Assembly: GCA_015061165.1 (NCBI GenBank)
Contig: SUXC01000008.1
Location: 54,582-118,581 of the forward strand
Direction of reading: 5' to 3'
Length of the DNA stretch: 64,000 nt
Source: Bacteroidales bacterium
Lineage (GTDB): Bacteria; Bacteroidota; Bacteroidia; Bacteroidales; Paludibacteraceae
In this document: positions 16,805 to 23,854 of the stretch, in pieces
How the letters are laid out: every line of letters begins with the position of its first letter
How positions within the stretch are numbered: the first letter of the stretch is position 1
Notes under the pieces: model-generated
What the model was told of the DNA's origin: nothing
Seen by the model: only the letters and a program-made list of their open reading frames with translations
The model's database searches: none
Position numbers and translations under genes: made by a program

Positions 16805-17785
16805 TTATTTCTCTTTTAGTTTTTTTATTTCGCGGTCGAAATCGCTTTCGAGGAGTCGCATCTCGCGTTGGCGGTAAGTCTCAAACTCTTTTTCGGCTTT
16901 CTCAATGGCTTGTTGATGAGAGATATTCCCTTTGCCCATCAGCACTTTACGTTTGTGAGAAAGAATCTGATTATCCAGTGCTTCTATCCAATTTTGCATG
17001 GTCATTGGATTCATCTCTAATGCTTGGAACTCGGCAAAATCCAAGAAGCCCGATACTAAGAGGTTGAGGCGTTGAAGTTCTATCTCTGAAAGATAGTTTT
17101 TGGCAATCTTTACATCATCTTTAGTTATATAGTTGCCTCGGAAATTGGTCATTCCAACAAAAGGTTTCTCATTGTCCACGCGCTCATAGATTACTTCGGC
17201 AGCAGTGTGTTCGTGTACTGCATAGTGTAGTTTGTTTTGGACGGTAGCGAAGAACATCTTTGTCATTTCGCTGCGTGGATCATAGTCCACTGAAGTGGCG
17301 TAGATGTCGGTGATTTGTTGATAGAAGTTGCGTTCGCTACTGCGAATATCTCGGATACGTTGCAGCAACTCACGGAAATAGCGATTGCCACCTTGTTTGA
17401 GTCGCTCATCATCCATTGCAAAGCCTTTTTGGATATACTCGTGCAAACGCTGTGTAGCCCAACGGCGGAAGCGTGTAGCGACTTGCGATTGCACACGATA
17501 GCCGAGCGCAATAATCATATCCAAATTGTAGTGGGCAATATTGCGTTGCACCTGACGGTTACCCTCGTGGCGAACTAGTAAGAAATCCTTACTAGTTGAA
17601 ATTTTGGTTAATTCGCCATCTGCATATATATTATTGATATGCATTGTCACATTTTCGCGTGTCGTACAATAGATTTCGGCTAACTGATTCTGTGTCAGCC
17701 ACAAGTCCTCATCTGCAAAGCGTACAGACACACGAGTAATATCGTTGTCGTCTTGATAGAGAATTATTTGATTTTGATTGTCCAT
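16805..17785 (-). CDS. RhuM-family protein (defence-island associated)
   Basis: A 326-residue cytoplasmic protein. The N-terminal part (about 1-110) has the RhuM/Bro-like signature VSVRFADEDLWLTQNQLAEIYCTTRENVTMHINNI and ATRFRRWATQRLHEYIQKGF. The C-terminal half is helical, with a coiled coil (residues about 270-326). RhuM proteins were named from a Salmonella pathogenicity island and are often found inside type I-like RM loci; their activity is not established. Here it sits downstream of the RM locus and its upstream 70 bp is a near copy of the region upstream of the RM gene, so the two units are probably regulated together. Confidence 0.8.
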   Translation of the reverse strand: MDNQNQIILYQDDNDITRVSVRFADEDLWLTQNQLAEIYCTTRENVTMHINNIYADGELTKISTSKDFLLVRHEGNRQVQRNIAHYNLDMIIALGYRVQSQVATRFRRWATQRLHEYIQKGFAMDDERLKQGGNRYFRELLQRIRDIRSSERNFYQQITDIYATSVDYDPRSEMTKMFFATVQNKLHYAVHEHTAAEVIYERVDNEKPFVGMTNFRGNYITKDDVKIAKNYLSEIELQRLNLLVSGFLDFAEFQALEMNPMTMQNWIEALDNQILSHKRKVLMGKGNISHQQAIEKAEKEFETYRQREMRLLESDFDREIKKLKEK

Positions 17786-17798
17786 AGTCGTTTATATT

Positions 17799-17868
17799 AA
17801 ATCCGCTGCAAAGGTAGTATGTCAAACTGCTATTTCTTGTCAGTATGTAAATAAAAATGAACTTTTTT
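17799..17868 (-). promoter_or_regulatory. rhuM promoter/operator; copy A of a 70-bp direct repeat
   Basis: Contains TACCTTTG (17816-17809) but no TTG at the -33 position (CAA is found instead). It is about 87% identical over 70 bp to 22381-22450 upstream of the RM gene. Inside is TGTCAAACTG followed 8 nt later by TGTCAGTATGT, a decayed form of the inverted repeat present in copy B. Probably an activated or repressed promoter. Confidence 0.6.
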
Positions 17869-17912
17869 GTTATTTCTTCTTATCCAAGATAGTGTCGTTT
17901 AATATAAAATTC

Positions 17913-18587
17913 TTAATTCTCCCCTTGTTTTTCCAATTCTAATCGCAAATCCCAAAGAGTTTTATTGTTATAAGTAAAATACTTTGGACCTTGGTATGCT
18001 CCACTATTATTTTGCTTTTCTATTGGTAAGTATGTGCCAGTAAAAGCAGATAGACTCCATAGGCGACCTTCGAACTCTACCTTGTTTTTTCCATTGACTT
18101 TTACTTGAATATTAAGTGGCGCAAAAGTAATCATATCACCATCTTTAAGTCCAACCATAGCAAACTCAAACGGCTTACGTGAAACATGTTTTTCTGTTTT
18201 TACTGCTTGTGGTTTTTCGTTGTTGATGGACGGATAGAGTTGTACTGGTTTATCATCCACGTATTGCATTACCACAGCATCATCAATGGCAGTTGCGAGA
18301 TCAAGCAGGATATCCAATGCCTGCGTTGGCTCAACATTGAAAAACTCACGATTTTGTCGAATACGTAAATCGGTCAGGCGGTCAATTTGTTTGTGCACAA
18401 TACGTTCTACATTAGTGTATTTAGTAGTTTGTATGGTAGCATATACTTTGAACGGCAGAGGTACTGCGGTGTTGTCAAGTTCTTTAGAACGCACATCTAC
18501 AGGCCTGCTGCTTCTGCCGATCTTTACCCAATCCTCACGAAAACTATCGTTGGTGAGAATATATACATAGCCTTTTTCTTTTTCCAT
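17913..18587 (-). CDS. GIY-YIG/T5orf172-like protein in the RM locus
   Basis: A 224-residue protein. The first 100 residues fit the T5orf172 branch of the GIY-YIG fold: GYVYILTND in the GIY position, WVKIGRSSRPVDVRSKEL in the YIG position. The C-terminal 100 residues form a separate small domain ending in TYNNKTLWDLRLELEKQ. It may be a nuclease or a DNA-binding accessory of the RM locus; no experimental role is known to me. The ATG at 18587 lies 16 bp after the stop of the third specificity module, so it is read from the RM operon. An ATG at 18614 would overlap the preceding stop. Confidence 0.7.
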   Translation of the reverse strand: MEKEKGYVYILTNDSFREDWVKIGRSSRPVDVRSKELDNTAVPLPFKVYATIQTTKYTNVERIVHKQIDRLTDLRIRQNREFFNVEPTQALDILLDLATAIDDAVVMQYVDDKPVQLYPSINNEKPQAVKTEKHVSRKPFEFAMVGLKDGDMITFAPLNIQVKVNGKNKVEFEGRLWSLSAFTGTYLPIEKQNNSGAYQGPKYFTYNNKTLWDLRLELEKQGEN

Positions 18588-18603
18588 GGTATAGTGAGTT
18601 TTT

Positions 18604-18984
18604 TTAGTCTGCAATATATTTTGTGTAGTGTTGTAAGTATTTTACTATTTGTTGTGATTCTATGTGTCGCATATAGGATTCCATGTATTGCCAGTCGGGT
18701 GTGCCTTCTGGAGTAACGGGAAGTGTTAATGTCTCTTTTTTGAGGTTTTTTTCATTTCGTTTGTAGCCAAAGTTATATTTACCTCTAACAGTATCTGCAA
18801 CGGTTGTAATAAACATTCCTGTGTATCGGTTCAATTGCGGACCTCTACCAGCCTTAACAGTTGTAGTACCGACAAAATCTTCATGCTTATATATTGATAA
18901 ACCTATGGAACCTTCTCCGTCACAAATAAAGACGATACAATTTCCTTTTGTAATCAATTCTTCTTTTCTCTCTATAAATTTCAT
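18604..18984 (-). CDS. Third target-recognition module of the specificity gene (split off by frame)
   Basis: The annotated part starts at the first ATG (18984), but the homologous module really begins in the same frame at about 19120 with IKWDTFYIRDIF, just after a C7 tract. It has the family ending LPVTPEGTPDWQYMESYM. With C7 the preceding module ends at ITPPMRMIK; with C8 translation would continue directly into this module (ITPPYANDQIKW). As it stands the module lacks an initiator for its first 45 residues, so it is either silent, expressed by slippage, or produced as a fragment. About 170 residues in full. Confidence 0.7.
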   Translation of the reverse strand: MKFIERKEELITKGNCIVFICDGEGSIGLSIYKHEDFVGTTTVKAGRGPQLNRYTGMFITTVADTVRGKYNFGYKRNEKNLKKETLTLPVTPEGTPDWQYMESYMRHIESQQIVKYLQHYTKYIAD

Positions 18985-19106
18985 TACACCGTTATTGTTA
19001 TTGGTTGCTCCAATATATGGTGTATTCCCCTCTTTTATACCACTTACTTTACTACATTTGCAATTCTCAATTGTAAATATGTCGCGAATATAAAATGTAT
19101 CCCACT

Positions 19107-19700
19107 TTATTTGATCATTCGCATAGGGGGGGTAATTTGTTGTTTATCAGCGAAATAGCGCAATGTAGTACCAAGTATATCTTGTTCTACCTGCTGCATA
19201 AATGAGGACATAAATGCAAAGTCTGGTTGTCCATCTTCGTTTGCAGGGAGAATGATTTTATCTCGTTTTATTCGGTCAAGTGAAGCCATATGCCCATAGC
19301 TATATTTAGCAGAAGCAGTCTTAGTAATGGCTTGAGATATAAACAAAGCATTAAACCTATTTAATTCAAAGTTTTTTGCATAAAGTATAATAATAGATGA
19401 GCCTGCACCTCCTCTACCAAGAAAATCTGTTGCCTGATAGTAACAACTTCCATCAACAGGGCTAACAGTTAGGCAATTGCCCTTATCTAGCACTTCATCT
19501 GATTTTGGAGCACAGAACTTAGTAACGCCGTTATTTACGCAACCTGATGCAACAAATTGCACATCACCCTCTGAGTATTCATCTTCTTTGCGTGCCAATG
19601 GGCGTTTTGCATGAAATAAATCTTCAATAATAAATTCTTTCCAAGTGAGGTTTGATAATTTACCCCCCCCATTAACTCGTTGGTAATCAATTGCTTGCAT
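19107..19700 (-). CDS. Second target-recognition module of the specificity gene (out of frame with the first)
   Basis: The homologous part starts right after the G8 tract with LSNLTWKEFIIEDLF and ends with LPANEDGQPDFAFMSSFM and a helical tail. The ATG at 19700 is an artificial-looking start inside the end of module 1. With one more G (G9) module 1 would read straight into it through a GGG linker, giving a two-domain specificity subunit of about 383 residues, close to the B subunit of BcgI-type enzymes. In the given sequence the two are in different frames. Its own end is at a C7 tract (19126-19132). Confidence 0.7.
   Translation of the reverse strand: MQAIDYQRVNGGGKLSNLTWKEFIIEDLFHAKRPLARKEDEYSEGDVQFVASGCVNNGVTKFCAPKSDEVLDKGNCLTVSPVDGSCYYQATDFLGRGGAGSSIIILYAKNFELNRFNALFISQAITKTASAKYSYGHMASLDRIKRDKIILPANEDGQPDFAFMSSFMQQVEQDILGTTLRYFADKQQITPPMRMIK
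19126..19132 (-). repeat. C7 homopolymer (coding strand) at the module 2/3 junction
   Basis: Seven C on the coding strand; eight would fuse module 2 in frame to module 3. Candidate slipped-strand site. Confidence 0.8.
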
Positions 19701-20257
19701 AAGCGTTCTATTGTTGGTTTGAGAATTGTTTGTTCTTGTTGTTTCATATATGCTTCCATAAACTGCCAATCAGGTGTGCCTTCGGCTGTAGCAGGGAGCA
19801 TGATACGGGAATTAACCATTCGCTTTGGTCGCCATTTGCGTGCATAAGCAAAACAAACTCTTTGCTTTTCGATACACGCAATAAGGAACATTGCTATATA
19901 TCTATTTAATTCGTGATTAAGCAGATATAGAGGATTAACATCATGTGTACAAGTAAAGTCTGACACTTGGTAATAAGCATATCCTACAGAACCATTATTT
20001 GTTACACAAATAGCATTTCCTTTGAAGATTTTTCTATCAATAGGTTCGTTCTTACCATAGCCAATCTTAGAGTTAGCTTTGATTGTGCCATAGTCTGTAA
20101 AACCCGTGATACCATTATTGCTGTCAGAAGCTCCAATAAATGGAATATTTCCTTCCTCAAAGCATGGTGGTTTCTTATTATAGAATCCCTTTTGTATATC
20201 GAAGATTTCAGTAAACAGGAACTCCTTCCAATTATTATGTTCGATTAAGTTCATCAT
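19535..20257 (-). CDS. First target-recognition module of the RM specificity subunit, frameshifted at G8
   Basis: DNA-specificity (S, BcgI-B-like) protein of 240 residues in the present frame. The module runs from NNWKEFLFTEIFDIQKG to LPATAEGTPDWQFMEAYMKQQE, and a helical linker follows. After MGG encoded by the G8 tract the frame runs 43 residues through unrelated sequence before stopping; those residues overlap module 2 in another frame. The start ATG overlaps the RM gene stop by 4 bp (ATGA), so translation is coupled. In this state it would supply one recognition domain; half-S proteins of type I systems can pair to recognise palindromes, so it need not be dead. Confidence 0.8.
   Translation of the reverse strand: MMNLIEHNNWKEFLFTEIFDIQKGFYNKKPPCFEEGNIPFIGASDSNNGITGFTDYGTIKANSKIGYGKNEPIDRKIFKGNAICVTNNGSVGYAYYQVSDFTCTHDVNPLYLLNHELNRYIAMFLIACIEKQRVCFAYARKWRPKRMVNSRIMLPATAEGTPDWQFMEAYMKQQEQTILKPTIERLCKQLITNELMGGVNYQTSLGKNLLLKIYFMQNAHWHAKKMNTQRVMCNLLHQVA
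19663..19670 (-). repeat. G8 homopolymer (coding strand) at the module 1/2 junction
   Basis: Eight G on the coding strand between the first and second recognition modules; nine would restore one open frame. Candidate phase-variation tract. Confidence 0.85.
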
Positions 20258-22164
20258 TTGTCTTCTCCTTTCTCGAATAGGTATCCTCTGCCATGTGTGA
20301 GCATATTAAACTCAAAGGTAAGGTAGTCCGCCATTGTCTTTTTGAAGTCTTCCTCGGTAGGAATTTCATCGTTGAAATAATAGAATGCGTGTAACCATTC
20401 ATCATCTGCTTCTATAGTGGTTTCTACACAGAACTTGCTATCGGTGTCCGTTCGATTGAACCATACATCCAACAAGTGTTGCTTTTTATCTTTAGCAGAA
20501 GCCGTTTCTACCAGTCCCACATGTTTAGCAACTTGGTAGCCATCGTCTTCAAAATTGATGAACTTACATAAGTGATTTTTATCGTGTGGAACCTGTGCGG
20601 TAAAGATAGCGATACAAGGATTGGTGCCCACGCCATAGAAAGTTTCTTTGTTGAGTGTAATAACTCCTTCTAGCGTATGTTTTTTGAGTATGTTAGCTTT
20701 GATGCTCTGTTCTTCTTTGGTCTTGCCCGTGACGGCAGATTGTGGAATGATGACAATAGCTCTTGCTTCTTGCGCTAAACTATCGAGCATGTGCTCCGTA
20801 AAGGCTATTTCGTAAAGTTCTGGAGCTTGCTTTGAACCTTGTGAGTAAGGTGGATTCATCATACCCACCGTACATCCCTTGAGTTGTAATTGGTGAGGGT
20901 TCTCCTTGAGGAAATCAGTATTTCTAAGATTAGATTTACCATCTCCACGAAGAATCATATTGGTTGTGGCAATGGTAAACATGTATGATTGGAGTTCGAT
21001 ACCATGCAATTGATTTTTGCGGATATTGCGTTTGAGTTGTTGATCATCTGTGAGTTGCAACATCTTGTGCATTGCAGCGATGAGGAATCCTGCAGTACCG
21101 CAACATGGATCGAGAACAATGTCAGTAGGTTGAATGTCGATTAAGTCACAGAAAAGTTCCGTGATATGTTTTGGCGTAAGCACGATACCGAGTGTTTGTC
21201 CATCTCCACCCGAATAAGACATAAACTCTCCGTAGAACCTGCCGAGGTAGTCTTCTGCTGAGTTATTGTAGCGGATAGAGTTATAAAGTGAGTTATACAA
21301 GAACTCGGTGTAAAGTTTAAGAGGTGTTTTGCCAAGTCTGTCGTCTATGATGTTAATTTTCTCGGTGTCTTTGATGACGGAGAATTGTGCGAGTAGTTTG
21401 TCTCGTTTTGTGTCAGGTGTGACTTGTGCTCTCGCCAGGTTGGTTTGAATGGCATTGAAAATTTTCTTGCCATCTGTAACGATATGGTCGCCATTGAGCT
21501 CTTCAATAGAGAATGCCTTGTTCTCGATTTCTCTAAGCGCGAGCATAATGCCCGATACGACGAGAGGTTTGTCAGTATCCTTAATAGAGCCGTAATTACG
21601 CAAGTACTCATGTAGAGTTGCAGCGTCTTTGATGAGGTCAGCCGTTTGCTTCTCGGCATCGGTATCCTCTTTGAGAATCTCTTTGAGGTAGTAGTCGTCA
21701 ATATTATGTGCAGCAAAAGAGATGAATGTTTCAAGGTCGGGTAGCTGCTGATAATCGCCACGCTCATTGATAAAGACAGGCGTGATACGGTGGCGTTTGG
21801 AATCACCCGACACACCACAAGCAATGACCTTGTGGAAATTGGTATTTGAAGCGATGTGCAAGCCATAAAAGAGTGCACCATTGACGGCGTAGTCTTTGAC
21901 AGATTTTTGGTCTTGCGCGATGAGTTTTTTGTCATCAAGCGCGATATGCTTGTCAAGAGATGCTTTATCCTCAATGACAATCAAGAAATCCTTGACTACT
22001 CCACAGTACTCAGGGAATCCTACTTTGCCAGTTTGATTTTTAGAAGCAGTTTTTAGTGCTTCATTCACCTCGTCAATATTTGATCCTTGCGCTGTTAGAG
22101 TGATGTTAGCCTCTTTGAGCATTTCATAGACCCAAAGGTCGGTATTGATTTCTTTCTTTGCCAT
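20254..22164 (-). CDS. BcgI-like fused restriction endonuclease/N6-adenine methyltransferase
   Basis: One polypeptide with nuclease and methyltransferase. Starting at 22164 (MAKKEINTDLW) it has 636 residues, almost exactly the BcgI A subunit. Residues 48-67 hold a PE...ExK nuclease motif (GFPEYCGVV, then VIEDK). The methyltransferase domain has motif I DPCCGTAGFL (about 353) and the catalytic NPPY in MMNPPYSQG (about 436). No separate hsdR gene is present, which agrees with a fused enzyme. An in-frame ATG at 22341 would add 59 residues; a canonical promoter at 22186-22216 lies inside that extension, supporting 22164, but a second promoter-like repeat further up leaves the long form possible. 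The S gene follows with a 4-bp overlap. Confidence 0.85.
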   Translation of the reverse strand: MAKKEINTDLWVYEMLKEANITLTAQGSNIDEVNEALKTASKNQTGKVGFPEYCGVVKDFLIVIEDKASLDKHIALDDKKLIAQDQKSVKDYAVNGALFYGLHIASNTNFHKVIACGVSGDSKRHRITPVFINERGDYQQLPDLETFISFAAHNIDDYYLKEILKEDTDAEKQTADLIKDAATLHEYLRNYGSIKDTDKPLVVSGIMLALREIENKAFSIEELNGDHIVTDGKKIFNAIQTNLARAQVTPDTKRDKLLAQFSVIKDTEKINIIDDRLGKTPLKLYTEFLYNSLYNSIRYNNSAEDYLGRFYGEFMSYSGGDGQTLGIVLTPKHITELFCDLIDIQPTDIVLDPCCGTAGFLIAAMHKMLQLTDDQQLKRNIRKNQLHGIELQSYMFTIATTNMILRGDGKSNLRNTDFLKENPHQLQLKGCTVGMMNPPYSQGSKQAPELYEIAFTEHMLDSLAQEARAIVIIPQSAVTGKTKEEQSIKANILKKHTLEGVITLNKETFYGVGTNPCIAIFTAQVPHDKNHLCKFINFEDDGYQVAKHVGLVETASAKDKKQHLLDVWFNRTDTDSKFCVETTIEADDEWLHAFYYFNDEIPTEEDFKKTMADYLTFEFNMLTHGRGYLFEKGEDK

Positions 22165-22185
22165 GTCCGTATCAGTTTCTGGGTG

Positions 22186-22216
22186 CAAAGGTAGTGAATT
22201 TTCATTAGATTTGCAA
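22186..22216 (-). promoter_or_regulatory. Proximal promoter of the RM gene
   Basis: Minus strand TTG (22216-22214), 20-nt spacer, TACCTTTG (22193-22186), 22 bp before the ATG at 22164. Confidence 0.7.
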
Positions 22217-22380
22217 ATATTTAGAAGATTTTCTTCTAAAATATGGGCATGTAGAGGCTCTTGGGGCAAGCCCTCTTGTGGTAATGTCGCAAAAGTAGCA
22301 AATTCGGGGAAGGGAATGGATAGAGATTGGGCGGTTTGCATAATGATAGTTTTTTAGGGGTTAAACATACAATCTTATCA

Positions 22381-22450
22381 AAATCGGCTGCAAAGGTAGT
22401 ATGTCAAACTGCTAAAACTTGTCAGTTTGTCAAGAAAAATGCACTTTTTT
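22381..22450 (-). promoter_or_regulatory. Distal promoter/operator of the RM locus; copy B of the 70-bp direct repeat
   Basis: Contains TACCTTTG (22398-22391) with CAA, not TTG, in the -33 position, and an inverted repeat TGTCAAACTG / CAGTTTGTCA spanning the -33 area. Near-identical to 17799-17868 upstream of rhuM. A transcript from here could start translation at 22341. Confidence 0.6.
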
Positions 22451-22761
22451 TGTGAGAAAGTGCATTTTTTAGGTTGTTAGGTGTGAAATGCAATACCAAA
22501 TGAGCACCAAGTGCACAATATGGAATCAACTATTTTAGGAAGGCAGTCAACTTTTTTAGGAATCAAGACAACTTGATTTGTCTCAATCTTAACAAAACGC
22601 ACTTTTTTAGTTTGGGCGGTGGCGGGGAGTTCTCTCGGTGTTCTCAGGGTCGTATCTCGGTAAAATTGAGGAACGGATAGAGAAACGAAAAGAGAAGGAA
22701 TCTTAATAAAACGCACTTTTTCGAGAAATACTCGGAGATTGTCGGAAGTATTCGGAGTTAT
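22451..22761. other. Gene-free stretch between the RM locus and the acyltransferase gene
   Basis: About 310 bp with no credible gene. It holds copy 1 of a dispersed non-coding repeat (22625-22708) and two relics of its satellite word CCTAAAAAAGTTGACT (22530-22570). Confidence 0.6.
22625..22708 (+). repeat. Dispersed non-coding repeat, copy 1
   Basis: About 84 bp, roughly 90% identical in inverted orientation to 63100-63183. Conserved words include GGAGTTCTCTCGG, TTCTCAGGGTCGT and AAAAGAGAAGGAATCTTAAT. Confidence 0.8.
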
Positions 22762-23757
22762 TCAGTCCTTGTTTACCGCTCTCGCGTGATTGATGACAGG
22801 GTAGTTGTACATCTCGTAAAGGCGGGTGCGGAGGAAATCCGTGTCCTTATTGGAGAGGTGGATGAGTTGCAGGCGGCTATCAATATACTCATCAAACTCT
22901 TTTCCGCGTGGGTAGATCTCATAGGCAGCATGGATATGCTGGTCGATGATTTGGCAGACAAACTGAATCTGCTCGTTACGGCTCAGTTCGCGCAACTCAG
23001 GTTGCGCAGCAAGAGCGCGGTCAATATCGTGATTGATAGATGGTGTCAAACGATAGACAATACGTCCTTTCTGACCATCAATACCCACTTTCATGGAAAC
23101 CAAATCATCCTTGCGGGACTTGCGCCACTTTGGATTATCGCGTTTGAGTTGCATCTCACGGGCTTTGAGGTAGTCGCATGGGTCGAACTCATAGGAGATA
23201 CTGACAGGGCAGATATTGAGTTCCTTCACGCTCTCGAAGAAGTCTTCGGCATCAATCGTGAGCATTTTCAGTACGCCCGGTTGAGTGACATCGTTGCCGT
23301 CTTTGGCACGACCCTCACGCTGCGCTAACCAAATGGATTTGTGGTGCTTGCGTAGGTGGCGGATATACTGCGAGAGTGTGGTGGCATTATTGACTTGTTC
23401 GCGGAAACCACCATTGCGAATCACTACAAAACCACGCAGGAAACGCACTACGAACTCAATCCACCATTTGCCGAAAAGATTGTTGCCAATACCAAAATAG
23501 GGATGAATGAAATAGCGAGTACGCAGTAAGAACGTGAGCCATGCCGCATCCATGACAATGTCGCGGTGGTTGGTCATAAAGAACGCGCCGTGACGGATGT
23601 CCTGCTCAATCTGCTTTCTGTCGCCATGATATTGCAGTTGGATACCCTTGGTGGTCTTGCGACGCATGACCAAGAGAATAGGGTAGAGGATAAGAAAATC
23701 AATGAATGGCAAAAGCCAACCAGTATGATAGGCGCGGATGGGGTTGTATTTGTTCAT
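22762..23757 (-). CDS. Acyltransferase of the PlsC/glycerolipid superfamily
   Basis: A 331-residue membrane-associated acyltransferase, probably acting in phospholipid or lipid A-like biosynthesis. One hydrophobic segment near the start (LLPFIDFLILYPILLVM), then the block I motif as NHRDIVMD, and block III as REGRAKDGND. In block I the Asp lies six residues after the His if HRDIVMD is read, against five in the HX4D rule, so the catalytic pair may be the nearer Asp. Substrate unknown. The ATG at 23757 (MNKYNPIRAYH) is preferred; the 31 residues upstream are encoded by repeats and a small hairpin. Last gene of the long recQ-to-acyltransferase cluster. Confidence 0.82.
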   Translation of the reverse strand: MNKYNPIRAYHTGWLLPFIDFLILYPILLVMRRKTTKGIQLQYHGDRKQIEQDIRHGAFFMTNHRDIVMDAAWLTFLLRTRYFIHPYFGIGNNLFGKWWIEFVVRFLRGFVVIRNGGFREQVNNATTLSQYIRHLRKHHKSIWLAQREGRAKDGNDVTQPGVLKMLTIDAEDFFESVKELNICPVSISYEFDPCDYLKAREMQLKRDNPKWRKSRKDDLVSMKVGIDGQKGRIVYRLTPSINHDIDRALAAQPELRELSRNEQIQFVCQIIDQHIHAAYEIYPRGKEFDEYIDSRLQLIHLSNKDTDFLRTRLYEMYNYPVINHARAVNKD

Positions 23758-23854
23758 TGCGTTGCTAATATTTGTTTGTGTAAGGTGTAAAGGCGCAGAA
23801 TATGCGGCTTTGCCGCCCTGCCTATAAACTTTACACTTTAAACTTTCCACTAAA
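23758..23854. repeat. Intergenic repeat and small hairpin upstream of the acyltransferase
   Basis: GCGGC-TTT-GCCGC hairpin (23804-23816) flanked by AGGC/GCCT arms, next to ACTTTACACTTTAAACTTT repeats. No gene. Confidence 0.5.

Noticed and set aside
19126..19670. The G7 and C8 plus-strand tracts with similar flanks (GGGGGGGTAAxTT) as inverted repeats for a DNA inversion switch.
   Set aside because: All three recognition modules point the same way, no invertase is near, and the shared part is mostly the homopolymer. Slippage explains the frames better.
16805..22164. Classical type I RM system with a missing hsdR.
   Set aside because: The methyltransferase carries its own nuclease motif and has BcgI length, so hsdR is not required.
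22477..22716. 79-residue minus-strand frame between the RM locus and the acyltransferase.
   Set aside because: Lies on the dispersed non-coding repeat, has no start signals and no protein-like pattern.
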